DNA of 6,103 nucleotides from an uncultured Oscillospiraceae bacterium (GCA_934569215.1 CAKTKF010000081.1:1-6103); one strand, 5' to 3'. Counted from the first letter of the stretch, positions 1 to 5,787 are shown. The notes: generated by a model from the sequence alone, not told the origin. Program-made: numbers and translations.

Positions 1-63
1 CACCTTGGGATCGCTGACCTGGTCGGCGTTTTTAACAAAGAGACGGAGCAAAAATTGTGTCAT
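1..63 (-). CDS. N-terminal fragment, probable cation diffusion facilitator (CDF) transporter
   Basis: Only the first 21 codons are present; the gene continues past the left edge. The start is well supported: an ATG at 63-61 has a perfect AGGAGG seven bases upstream, and an extended -10 promoter lies further upstream. The peptide begins MTQFLLRLFVKNADQVSDPK. A short amphipathic leader with a 'LFVKN' stretch followed by 'SDPKV' resembles the start of Clostridia CDF-family divalent metal efflux proteins, where it precedes the first membrane helix. This match rests on memory of the family, and no membrane segment or metal-binding motif is visible in the fragment. If correct, the protein exports ions such as Zn, Mn, Fe or Co across the cytoplasmic membrane. 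It appears to be a separate transcription unit from the genes before it, with a terminator in between. Confidence 0.5.
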   Translation of the reverse strand, partial: MTQFLLRLFVKNADQVSDPKV

Positions 64-70
64 AATCCGG

Positions 71-76
71 CCTCCT
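71..76 (-). promoter_or_regulatory. Ribosome binding site of the gene starting at 63
   Basis: On the minus strand this reads AGGAGG, a full Shine-Dalgarno match, seven bases before the ATG at 63. It fixes the start of the truncated gene and is the best evidence that the 21-codon fragment is real. Confidence 0.8.
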
Positions 77-91
77 ATAGAAAGTCCGTAC

Positions 92-100
92 ATTCTATCA
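92..100 (-). promoter_or_regulatory. Extended -10 promoter for the gene starting at 63
   Basis: On the minus strand the bases read TGATAGAAT: a TG dinucleotide, one base, then TAGAAT (5 of 6 matches to TATAAT). No good -35 hexamer lies 15 to 19 bases upstream; that stretch is a T-rich run (TTTCTTTTTT), so the promoter would depend on the extended -10. The expected transcription start is near position 85, giving a short leader of about 20 bases before the ATG. I saw no operator or riboswitch-like structure between promoter and gene. Confidence 0.6.
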
Positions 101-145
101 CAAATTTTGGAAAAAAGAAAGGGTATTTTCCGCTTAAATTCAGCG

Positions 146-183
146 AAAAACCTCCCGGATACCGTTCCGGGGTATCCGGGAGG
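146..183 (-). terminator. Strong intrinsic terminator after the FMN enzyme gene
   Basis: A perfect 13-bp inverted repeat (151-163 and 171-183, arm CCTCCCGGATACC) encloses a 7-base loop. In the minus-strand transcript it is followed directly by UUUUU (150-146). It begins 16 bases past the TAA at 200 and ends the two-gene unit. On the plus strand it is followed by GGGAAAA, so it looks one-directional. It also insulates the downstream transporter gene from read-through. Confidence 0.92.
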
Positions 184-199
184 GGGAAAACACGCGATA

Positions 200-1222
200 T
201 TACTTTACAAGCACCATATCCCGGCTGATGGATGCCAGATCCTTAGCGCCGCACATGGCCATGGTGTCGCTCAGCTCTGCGCCGATCTTTTCGATGTAAA
301 GCTTTACGCCTTCCTCGGCGCCGCCGTAGACCATGGGAACGAAGGGGCGGCAGATAAGTACCGCGTCGGCACCCAGCGCCAGCGCCTTAAATACGTCCAC
401 GCCGCTGCGGATGCCGCCGTCCACGAGAATCTTTACGCCGCTGCCCTTCATGGCGTCCGCGATGTCCGCGAGGACTTCGGCGGTGGCGGCGCATTGGTCG
501 AGAACGCGGCCGCCGTGGTTGCTCACCACGATGGCGGAAGCCCCAGCCTCTTTGGCCTTCAGAGCGCCGGATACGGTCATGACGCCCTTGACGATGAAGG
601 GCTTTCCGGCAATTTTGGCGATCTCAGCCAGCTGCTCCACGGTCTTGCTGCCCGCCGGGGGATTCATGTTTTTCAGGAAGGGCAGGCCTGCCGCGTCAAT
701 GTCCATAGCCACGGCGAAACAGCCGGATTCCCGGCAATAGCCCAGCTTTTCCCGGATGGTTTCCAGGTTCCAGGGCTTCACGGTGGGGATAGCGGTGCCG
801 CCGGAGGCGGCGATGGCCTTGCAGGCGACCTTCATCACTTCGGCATTCAGACCGTCGCCGGTGAAGGCGGCAATGCCATTGTCGGCGCAGGCCTTCACCA
901 GAATGTTGTTGTAGGCCATGTCGTCATATTTATCGCTGTAGTGGAGGGTGACCGCGCCCACGGGGCCTGCAAAGAAGGGATAGCGGAAGGTTTTGCCGAA
1001 CAGGTTCAAAGAGGTGTCCGGCGTCACACAGGGGTGAATGGTGTCCATGTTGACGCGGATATCCTGCCACTTTTCGTAGTTGCGGATGGCGGTGTCGCCC
1101 ACGCCCTTGGCACCGGGGCCGGGAATGTGGTTGCCGCAGGCTTTGCCGTTGCAGACGGGGCAGGCCTTGCAGTTTTTGCTGAGAACCGCACGTGCGCTTT
1201 CAAGAACTTCCTGATAAGTCAT
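200..1222 (-). CDS. FMN-dependent alpha-hydroxy-acid oxidizing-type enzyme with N-terminal Cys cluster
   Basis: A 340-residue TIM-barrel flavoprotein of the FMN-dependent dehydrogenase family (glycolate oxidase, lactate oxidase, lactate dehydrogenase relatives). The conserved C-terminal signatures are present: active-site Lys in FIVKGV (K212), the SNHGGRVLD motif with catalytic His (H236) and substrate-binding Arg (R239), and the FMN-phosphate region DGGIRSGVDVFKALALGADA (268-287) followed by R292-P293. The N-terminal half is divergent: C18, C21, C24 and C29 form a CxxCxxCxxxxC cluster near 'HIPGPGAKG', and the usual Gln-Leu-Tyr strand is replaced by T147-V148-K149-P150-W151. Oxidation of a 2-hydroxy acid is the family activity; the substrate and electron acceptor are unknown. 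The start at 1222 is chosen because GGGAGG lies eight bases upstream; a longer in-frame reading back to 1456 would run into the M42 gene. It is 22 bp behind that gene and shares its promoter and terminator. There is no signal peptide, so it is cytosolic. Confidence 0.85.
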   Translation of the reverse strand: MTYQEVLESARAVLSKNCKACPVCNGKACGNHIPGPGAKGVGDTAIRNYEKWQDIRVNMDTIHPCVTPDTSLNLFGKTFRYPFFAGPVGAVTLHYSDKYDDMAYNNILVKACADNGIAAFTGDGLNAEVMKVACKAIAASGGTAIPTVKPWNLETIREKLGYCRESGCFAVAMDIDAAGLPFLKNMNPPAGSKTVEQLAEIAKIAGKPFIVKGVMTVSGALKAKEAGASAIVVSNHGGRVLDQCAATAEVLADIADAMKGSGVKILVDGGIRSGVDVFKALALGADAVLICRPFVPMVYGGAEEGVKLYIEKIGAELSDTMAMCGAKDLASISRDMVLVK

Positions 1223-1244
1223 GATGGTTTCCTCCCTGGTTGAT

Positions 1245-2282
1245 TTAGTGAAAGGGGTCGAGATCAATATGCTCATCGATGCGGCACAGGAACTGCGCCA
1301 GCAGCTCGATGCAGTTTTCGATGTCGTCCATGTGGCACACCTCGCAGGGGCAGTGCATGTACCGCAGGGGCAGGGACAGCAGCACCGTGACCACGCCGGT
1401 GCCGGTGACGTGGAGATTGTCCGCGTCGGTGTAGGTTCTGCCCATGTAGGACTCAATCTGGTAGGGGATGTTATGCTCTTTCGCCACGGCTTTCATCAGG
1501 TCGTTGACCTTCCGGCTGCCGATGGAGCTGTTGCAGAGCACGCCGCCGCAGCCCAGCTTTACCTCGCCGGACTGCTTGGCGTCCACGCCGGGATAATCGG
1601 AGGCGAAGGTCACGTCGGTGACGATGGCGACGTCGGGACGGATGGCAGAGCCGACCCAGTGAGAGCCCCGGCCGGTGGTTTCCTCGCCCACGGTGGTGGC
1701 GGCGTAAACGCCCACGGAGCAGCCCATGGCCTTTGCCCGTTTCAGGGCTTCCAGAATGATGTAGGCGCAGCCCCGGTCGTCAATGCCCCGGGCGGAGAGG
1801 AAGCCGTTGATCATCTCCTGATGGTAGGTGTTCAGGTGGACGGGGTCGCCCTCCTGCACGTATTTCCGGGCGTCGGCCGCGTCCTTTGCGCCGATGTCGA
1901 TGTACAGCTCGTCCACTTTCAGGTCGGCCTTGTCCATGTCCTTGCTGCGGACGACTGCACCGTAGACGGTCTGGGCATAGCCGTGGACGGCCACCTGATG
2001 GCCGGGATAAACGCCGGGGAAAATGCCGCCGGACTTGGAAACCCGGAGCAGGCCGTCGGGCTGAATGTGGGTGACGATCAGACCGATCTCGTCAATGTGG
2101 GCGGCCAGCATCACCTTGAAGGGGGCGTCAGGGTTCAGCACGCAGACGACGTTGCCGGTGTAATCGGTGATGATCTTATCGCAATGGGGGGTCATCTCGG
2201 CGATGACCTTCTTTTGCAGCGGGATTTCATGGCCGGAAACGGACATGCTGTCAAGCAGGGTGTAAAGGAACTCTTTGCTCAT
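1245..2282 (-). CDS. M42-family metallo-aminopeptidase
   Basis: A 345-residue cytosolic peptidase of the M42 family (YsdC/FrvX/TET aminopeptidases and Co-activated glutamyl aminopeptidases), of normal length. These enzymes form tetrahedral 12-mers that remove N-terminal residues from peptides with a two-metal site. The ligand set is complete by motif: H62 in AAHIDEIG (with D64), bridging D168 in ARGIDDRG, catalytic E200 and ligand E201 in TVGEETTGRG, D223 in VTDVTFASD, and H310 in LRYMHCPCEVCH. Several motif surroundings depart from the common form: GEETTGRGS rather than QEEVGLRGA, and three Cys (C311, C313, C316) next to H310. This points to a distinct subfamily, so preference for a particular N-terminal residue cannot be predicted. 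AAGGAG lies eight bases before the ATG, and a good promoter precedes it. It is first of a two-gene unit with the FMN enzyme. Its neighbourhood suggests peptide degradation. Confidence 0.92.
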   Translation of the reverse strand: MSKEFLYTLLDSMSVSGHEIPLQKKVIAEMTPHCDKIITDYTGNVVCVLNPDAPFKVMLAAHIDEIGLIVTHIQPDGLLRVSKSGGIFPGVYPGHQVAVHGYAQTVYGAVVRSKDMDKADLKVDELYIDIGAKDAADARKYVQEGDPVHLNTYHQEMINGFLSARGIDDRGCAYIILEALKRAKAMGCSVGVYAATTVGEETTGRGSHWVGSAIRPDVAIVTDVTFASDYPGVDAKQSGEVKLGCGGVLCNSSIGSRKVNDLMKAVAKEHNIPYQIESYMGRTYTDADNLHVTGTGVVTVLLSLPLRYMHCPCEVCHMDDIENCIELLAQFLCRIDEHIDLDPFH

Positions 2283-2305
2283 CTGTCGTTCTCCTTTTTC
2301 CTTTT

Positions 2306-2333
2306 ACTATAGCACAAAAAATACAATTTGCAA
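2306..2333 (-). promoter_or_regulatory. Promoter of the M42 peptidase / FMN enzyme unit
   Basis: On the minus strand a TTGCAA -35 (2333-2328, 4 of 6 matches) is followed after 16 bases by TATAGT (2311-2306, 5 of 6 matches), with a TG one base before it, giving an extended -10. The expected transcription start is near 2299, and the ribosome binding site AAGGAG is at 2296-2291, so the leader is very short and leaves no room for a riboswitch. It starts directly beyond the upstream terminator, which supports an independent unit. Confidence 0.8.
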
Positions 2334-2336
2334 GGG

Positions 2337-2364
2337 AAAAGCACGGCTTTCGAGCCGTGCTTTT
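2337..2364 (-). terminator. Intrinsic terminator at the end of the murein-peptide operon
   Basis: The arms GCACGGCT (2341-2348) and AGCCGTGC (2353-2360) pair perfectly around a 4-base loop and are flanked by AAAA and TTTT, giving a 12-bp stem or an 8-bp stem with a U tract. It begins four bases after the dppA stop codon. The same layout works on both strands because of the flanking A and T runs, but no plus-strand gene is seen, so the minus direction is the meaningful one. The T tract is only four long before CCC, so termination may be incomplete. Confidence 0.85.
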
Positions 2365-2368
2365 GAGA

Positions 2369-3178
2369 TTAACCGTCGCTGAGAACGAAGTGGCAGAAGC
2401 GCAGAACCTCGTACCAGTCGTTGGAGTCGAAGCAGACGAATTTGTCGTCTTTCAATGTCGCACCGGGGTAGAAGCTCTTGGAGTAGGCCACGTGATGCTT
2501 GACAAAGTCGATCTCCATGTGGAAATGCTCCGGCATGGGAACGACGCACTGCGCCGCCTTGGCAACCGCTTCCTTTGCCGCCGCTTCGATGCGCTCCACC
2601 GCCTCGTCGGGGTGCAGGGAGGTGACGCCGCCGCCCCGGCCTTCGTTCACGGGTACGGTGGTGATGGCGGGGATCAGCGTCTTGGCAAAGTCGCACAGCG
2701 CCTTGTCGCCGGTGAGCAGCGCCACGGGGACGCCGTAGTATCCGGCGGTGTAGGCGTTGATGAGAAATTCACTGCACAGTGTGCCGTTGAGGAAAACATG
2801 GTTGTTCCGGCCGTTCATGGTGTGGCTCAGAGGATTGCCGGGGCAGCCTGCCCAGGCGTGGTAGCCGGTGAAAAATACGGCGTCGAATTTCTCCTGATTC
2901 AGGCCGCTCATCATGCTCAAGGGATCGCCGGACCAGCTGCGGTTCATCCGGATGCCCCGGGGGAGACCGGTGGGGTCGATGTTCCGGGCGGAGTCGTGGG
3001 CGTCCTTCACCAGAACCTCCGCCGCACCGGCGGAAAGCGCGCCCTGACAGGCGGCGGCGACCTCCCGGGTCATCTGCTTCTGGGCGGGGCTGTAGTCAAA
3101 GGGGGTGGTGCGCTCCGTCTCCGGCCAGGAGACGATGCCGCAGGTGCCTTCCATATCGGCGCTTAAAAATACTTTCAT
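2369..3178 (-). CDS. dppA: D-aminopeptidase, DppA type (peptidase family M55)
   Basis: A 269-residue zinc peptidase that removes N-terminal D-amino acids from peptides such as D-Ala-D-Ala and D-Ala-Gly-Gly; the Bacillus DppA forms a decameric self-compartmentalizing ring in the cytosol. The family signature SxDxEG is at the extreme N-terminus (S6-A7-D8-M9-E10-G11), giving metal ligands D8 and E10. Other expected active-site residues line up by my recollection of Bacillus DppA: H61 in KDAHDSARN, H107 in TGYHAW, H119 in PLSHTM and E137 in TLCSEFLINAY. Length is close to the family norm (about 274). The start is the only sensible one because the signature begins at residue 6. It lies 18 bp after the NlpC/P60 gene, with a purine-rich ribosome binding region (GGAAAGTGAGAG) between, and is the last gene before a terminator. 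It would finish degradation of D-Ala-containing murein fragments and may help use D-amino acids as nutrients. Confidence 0.93.
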   Translation of the reverse strand: MKVFLSADMEGTCGIVSWPETERTTPFDYSPAQKQMTREVAAACQGALSAGAAEVLVKDAHDSARNIDPTGLPRGIRMNRSWSGDPLSMMSGLNQEKFDAVFFTGYHAWAGCPGNPLSHTMNGRNNHVFLNGTLCSEFLINAYTAGYYGVPVALLTGDKALCDFAKTLIPAITTVPVNEGRGGGVTSLHPDEAVERIEAAAKEAVAKAAQCVVPMPEHFHMEIDFVKHHVAYSKSFYPGATLKDDKFVCFDSNDWYEVLRFCHFVLSDG

Positions 3179-3196
3179 TTATTTCTCTCACTTTCC

Positions 3197-4015
3197 TTAA
3201 AAATAGGAGCCAACCTGGGTGATGGCATCTTTCAGGTCTGCCCGATAGTCGGGGTCGCCGGGGTTCAGGGAATTAACGGCAAAGCCGTTGTCCCCGCTGC
3301 GGCCGGTGCTGTGGCAGTAGCGGCCGTGACCTAAGTACATGGCCACATGGCCGGGGAAGAACAGCAGATCGCCGGGTTTCACATGTTCCAGGGAAATTTC
3401 GTGAATGGGGAAGCCCTCCATGATATGGGCGTCCCGGTAAATGAGAACGCCGCAGAGCATATAGGCCATGGACACCAGACCGGAGCAGTCAATACCCATG
3501 GGGGACTTGCCGCCCCAGCGGTAGTGGGTACCCCGATAGAGCATGGCGGCGTCCACCAGCGCCCGACGAAGGGTTTCCTCGTCCTGAGACAGGGGCGCGG
3601 CGTGGTACTCGCCGAGAATGCTTTCCGGAACGAAGCCCGTCCGTCCGTCCGCCAGATGCACTTGCTGCCAGCCTTTTTCCGGCTGACCCACCGGGGAGAG
3701 AATGCCGCCCCGGGGAAGGGTAGCCATGATCCAGCCCTGAACCTTGGGGGCGGAGAGGACGTCGCAAAAATTCTTATTGCGGACGATTTTCTTGGGCAGC
3801 GCCGCCCAGGCGTCGGCGGCCGCGTCGCCGATGATCAGATCATCGGCACAGACGATGCCCTCGTAGCGGTAGTGGGTGCGGACGCGGTACCAGCCGGGTG
3901 CCGATTCCGACAGAATGTCCACCACCATGCCGTACAGCGCTTCATCCTCCAGTGTGCTTTCCCGGGTGGGGGCAGCCAGCAGGGCGCAGATGGGGGCGTT
4001 TACAATGGCTTTCAT
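3197..4015 (-). CDS. NlpC/P60 cysteine peptidase with SH3-like domains, YkfC type
   Basis: A 272-residue protein with two SH3-like segments (about residues 15-62, with GWYRVRTHYRYEG, and 78-136, with GWQQVHLADGRTGFV) followed by an NlpC/P60 catalytic domain (about 145-272). The catalytic triad can be read: C177 in GIDCSGLV, H223 in GHVAMYLG and H235 in YCHSTG. This build and the neighbouring ldcA and dppA match YkfC, which cuts the gamma-D-Glu to meso-diaminopimelate (or Lys) bond of murein peptides with a free L-Ala end; in that enzyme the SH3 domain helps select the free N-terminus. No signal peptide or lipobox is visible, so it probably acts on imported peptides in the cytosol rather than on the wall. 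The ATG overlaps the previous stop as ATGA, and its ribosome binding site (AGGGAG) lies in the end of that gene, so the two are probably translationally coupled. Exact substrate is inferred; a secreted wall hydrolase is less likely. Confidence 0.92.
   Translation of the reverse strand: MKAIVNAPICALLAAPTRESTLEDEALYGMVVDILSESAPGWYRVRTHYRYEGIVCADDLIIGDAAADAWAALPKKIVRNKNFCDVLSAPKVQGWIMATLPRGGILSPVGQPEKGWQQVHLADGRTGFVPESILGEYHAAPLSQDEETLRRALVDAAMLYRGTHYRWGGKSPMGIDCSGLVSMAYMLCGVLIYRDAHIMEGFPIHEISLEHVKPGDLLFFPGHVAMYLGHGRYCHSTGRSGDNGFAVNSLNPGDPDYRADLKDAITQVGSYF
3827..3847. repeat. 21-bp perfect palindrome inside the NlpC/P60 gene
   Basis: Two 10-bp arms, GCCGATGATC and GATCATCGGC, are perfect reverse complements around a single central base (3837). 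The palindrome encodes ADDLIIG (residues 57-63) at the end of the first SH3-like segment. A 1-base loop is too tight for RNA, so any RNA hairpin would lose its top pairs. The codons are ordinary, and this may be chance within a coding sequence; a DNA-binding protein site is the alternative. Confidence 0.6.
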
Positions 4016-4815
4016 TTCTTGCTCTCTCCCTTCATGGCATCATAGATCATCCGGGACAGCTGCCCGATGAGCCGGTTTTGCTGGGGCTGACCGTCTAGGG
4101 CGGGGCCATCCCAGGTGAAGATGCCCAGATAATAGGGGCGGTCGTCCGTCAGGAAAATGCCCGCGTCGTGGTTGAGGTGATCCAGCCCGCCGGGCTTGTG
4201 CAGCACAGTCACGGCGTCTGGGATGTACCGTTGAAGAGCATCGGTGCTGCGGCAGCGGGAGAGAAAGTCGAAAGCGACCTCCCGCAGCGGCTTATTCAGG
4301 ATCTCTCCGTGGTACAGCCGGGAAAACACCCGGTACAGGTCGGCGGGGGAGGTGTAGTTGTTCCGCCCCTCGGCGATGGCCTGGAAGTCCAGCATTTTCC
4401 GCTGGAGAGAAGTCTGAGTCAGGCCGATCGCCCGGCAATATTGGTTGACGCGGTCATAACCCAGCAGGGAAATGACGGTGTTGGTGGCGGTATTGTCGCT
4501 GGAAACGATCATCCAGTACAGCACTTCCCAGAGGGAAGCGCCGTCCTGACGGTAGCCGGGTTCAAAGACCTCGGTGTCGCTGCAAAAATCTGCCGGGGCA
4601 ATGGCAAGATGCTGGTCAAGAGACAGCTTCCCGTCCATCACATCCTGCAGGGCGCAGCATAAAATCGATACCTTGATGGTGGAGGCGGAGACCACACGGG
4701 TATTCTCCCGAATGGCGGCAATGGGGGTGCCGGTGGTCAAGTCCACGCAGTACAGCGCGGTCTTGGCGGGAAATGCGTCCATGACCGCGTTCAGCCGGAT
4801 AGCCAGATCGTTCAT
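4012..4815 (-). CDS. Class A beta-lactamase-fold serine hydrolase lacking the deacylating Glu
   Basis: A 267-residue serine hydrolase of the beta-lactamase / penicillin-recognizing superfamily (Beta-lactamase2 type). Visible motifs are SxxK as S45-T46-I47-K48 (nucleophile S45, base K48), SDN as S106-D107-N108, and the third box as K207-P208-G209 in place of the usual KTG. The omega-loop has the Arg (R139) but not the Glu166 equivalent; that place reads R139-K140-M141, so the deacylating residue of true class A beta-lactamases is missing. A resistance role is therefore doubtful, and a DD-peptidase, amidase or esterase role on D-Ala-containing peptides fits the operon better. The N-terminus (MNDLAIRLNAVM) has no signal peptide, unusual for this fold and consistent with cytosolic action. 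The start at 4815 is set by GGAGG seven bases upstream; it is 2 bp after the ldcA stop and overlaps the next gene by 4 bp. Confidence 0.87.
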   Translation of the reverse strand: MNDLAIRLNAVMDAFPAKTALYCVDLTTGTPIAAIRENTRVVSASTIKVSILCCALQDVMDGKLSLDQHLAIAPADFCSDTEVFEPGYRQDGASLWEVLYWMIVSSDNTATNTVISLLGYDRVNQYCRAIGLTQTSLQRKMLDFQAIAEGRNNYTSPADLYRVFSRLYHGEILNKPLREVAFDFLSRCRSTDALQRYIPDAVTVLHKPGGLDHLNHDAGIFLTDDRPYYLGIFTWDGPALDGQPQQNRLIGQLSRMIYDAMKGESKK

Positions 4816-4817
4816 GG

Positions 4818-5732
4818 TCACGCCTCCAATGTGATGCTGCCCGCGTCCGCGTTCAGACGGCACTTGCGGCCCATGGGCAGCGCCAGGGTGGTGGCGCAGT
4901 GGCCGCAGGCCAAATCCATGACGGCGGGCTTGCCGGCGGGGACGATGAGTTGGGTGAAGATCTCGTCCAGCGTCAGGGTGCGCTCCGGCATTTCCGGCAC
5001 GCAGTCCGTCCACGCGCCCAGAAGGATACCGGCGCAGTCCCGGAACTTTCCGGCGTTGCGAAGCTGGGTGAGCATACTGTCCAGACGGTAGGTTTTTTCA
5101 CCGATGTCCTCCAGAAACAGGATTTTGCCCTTGGTGTCAACCTCCCAGGGGGTGCCGAGAGACGCAGCCAGCAGGGACAGATTGCCGCCGCAGAGGACGC
5201 CCTCTGCCTCACCCGGAACCAGAGTGCGGATGCTCTGGCCTTCCGGATTGGAAATTACGCCGTCCAGACCGCCGAACAGAGCTTTTTTGAGATACCCGAG
5301 GGTGTATGCGTTCGGGTGCGGCTCGGTAGAGGGCATGGTGCAGTGGAAGGTGGCGAGATTGCAGACCTGATTCAGAAACAGGTGCAGGGCGGTGACGTCG
5401 GAATAGCCGCCGAACCACTTGGGATTCTTCCGGATAGCGTCCGCGTCCAGCAGGGGGAGAATGCGGTGGCCGCCGTAGCCGCCGCGGATGCACCACACGC
5501 CGTCGATGGTTTCGTCACCGAAGGCGCGGTTGACGTCCTCCGCCCGCTGGACGTCTGTTGCGGCCAGATAGCCGTCCCGGTTGGCAAAATAGCAGGAGGG
5601 GTACAGCACCGGCTCCATGCCCAGCTGACGGACAAGGTCAAGAGCGCCTGGGAGTTTTTCCTCCGGCACGGCGGAGGCGGGGGCGACCAGCGCCACTCTG
5701 GCGCCGGGAAAAAGGGGCTTTGGATGGATCAT
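4818..5732 (-). CDS. ldcA: L,D-carboxypeptidase, peptidase family S66 (LdcA/YkfA type)
   Basis: A 304-residue serine peptidase that removes the terminal D-Ala from the murein tetrapeptide L-Ala-gamma-D-Glu-mDAP-D-Ala during wall recycling; family length is about 300. Motifs in order: ALVAPAS (14-20), CIRGGYGGHR (81-90), GGYSDVTALH with the nucleophile S111, LCGGNLSLL (180-188), FLEDIGEKTYRLD with catalytic E208, and ACGHC with catalytic H278. This is the full Ser-Glu-His triad of S66. MccF-type immunity proteins share the fold, but the neighbours (transporter, NlpC/P60, DppA) favour murein-peptide processing. I chose the ATG at 5732 because GAGGTG lies six bases upstream and homologues begin just before the 'PGARVALVAPAS' stretch; an in-frame ATG at 5801 would add 23 non-conserved residues and overlap the transporter gene. 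No signal peptide is seen, so it is cytosolic. The next gene starts 2 bp after the stop. Confidence 0.93.
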   Translation of the reverse strand: MIHPKPLFPGARVALVAPASAVPEEKLPGALDLVRQLGMEPVLYPSCYFANRDGYLAATDVQRAEDVNRAFGDETIDGVWCIRGGYGGHRILPLLDADAIRKNPKWFGGYSDVTALHLFLNQVCNLATFHCTMPSTEPHPNAYTLGYLKKALFGGLDGVISNPEGQSIRTLVPGEAEGVLCGGNLSLLAASLGTPWEVDTKGKILFLEDIGEKTYRLDSMLTQLRNAGKFRDCAGILLGAWTDCVPEMPERTLTLDEIFTQLIVPAGKPAVMDLACGHCATTLALPMGRKCRLNADAGSITLEA

Positions 5733-5738
5733 GGCAGG

Positions 5739-5744
5739 CACCTC
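5739..5744 (-). promoter_or_regulatory. Ribosome binding site that sets the ldcA start
   Basis: On the minus strand this reads GAGGTG, six bases before the ATG at 5732. It favours this start over the longer in-frame one at 5801, which lies inside the end of the preceding gene. Confidence 0.7.
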
Positions 5745-5763
5745 GAAAAGAAATATGGCGCAA

Positions 5764-5787
5764 GCAGAACACGGAAACGTGTTCTGC
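5764..5787 (-). other. Stem-loop between the ABC ATPase and ldcA genes
   Basis: A perfect 10-bp inverted repeat (5764-5773 and 5778-5787, arm GCAGAACACG) has a 4-base loop, UUUC in the minus-strand transcript. It lies 10 bases after the ATPase stop codon. It is followed by UUGCGCC, so it lacks the U tract of an intrinsic terminator. I see no convincing promoter between it and ldcA. The likely role is an intercistronic element that stabilizes the upstream message or limits read-through from the transporter into the peptidase genes. Confidence 0.7.

Noticed and set aside
1223..1456. Longer N-terminus for the FMN enzyme
   Set aside because: The added 78 residues are Cys/Ser/Thr/Arg-rich, overlap the M42 gene in another frame and have no ribosome binding site; the ATG at 1222 has a strong one.
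5..2312. Long plus-strand open readings opposite the FMN enzyme and M42 peptidase genes (412 and 363 codons)
   Set aside because: They are low-complexity Gly/Ala/Val/His-rich translations of the strand opposite two well-motifed genes, show no domain signature and lack credible ribosome binding sites. GC-rich codon use leaves the antisense frame open.
2283..2336. Riboswitch or leader peptide before the M42 gene
   Set aside because: The expected transcript leader is only about 16 bases, filled by the ribosome binding site.
4012..4815. Antibiotic resistance beta-lactamase
   Set aside because: No Glu166 equivalent, KPG instead of KTG, no signal peptide, and an operon devoted to peptide breakdown.
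4816..5013. Longer N-terminus for the beta-lactamase-fold gene
   Set aside because: It would lie wholly within ldcA coding sequence, and its translation is Arg/His/Pro-rich with no match to the fold; GGAGG before 4815 marks the start.
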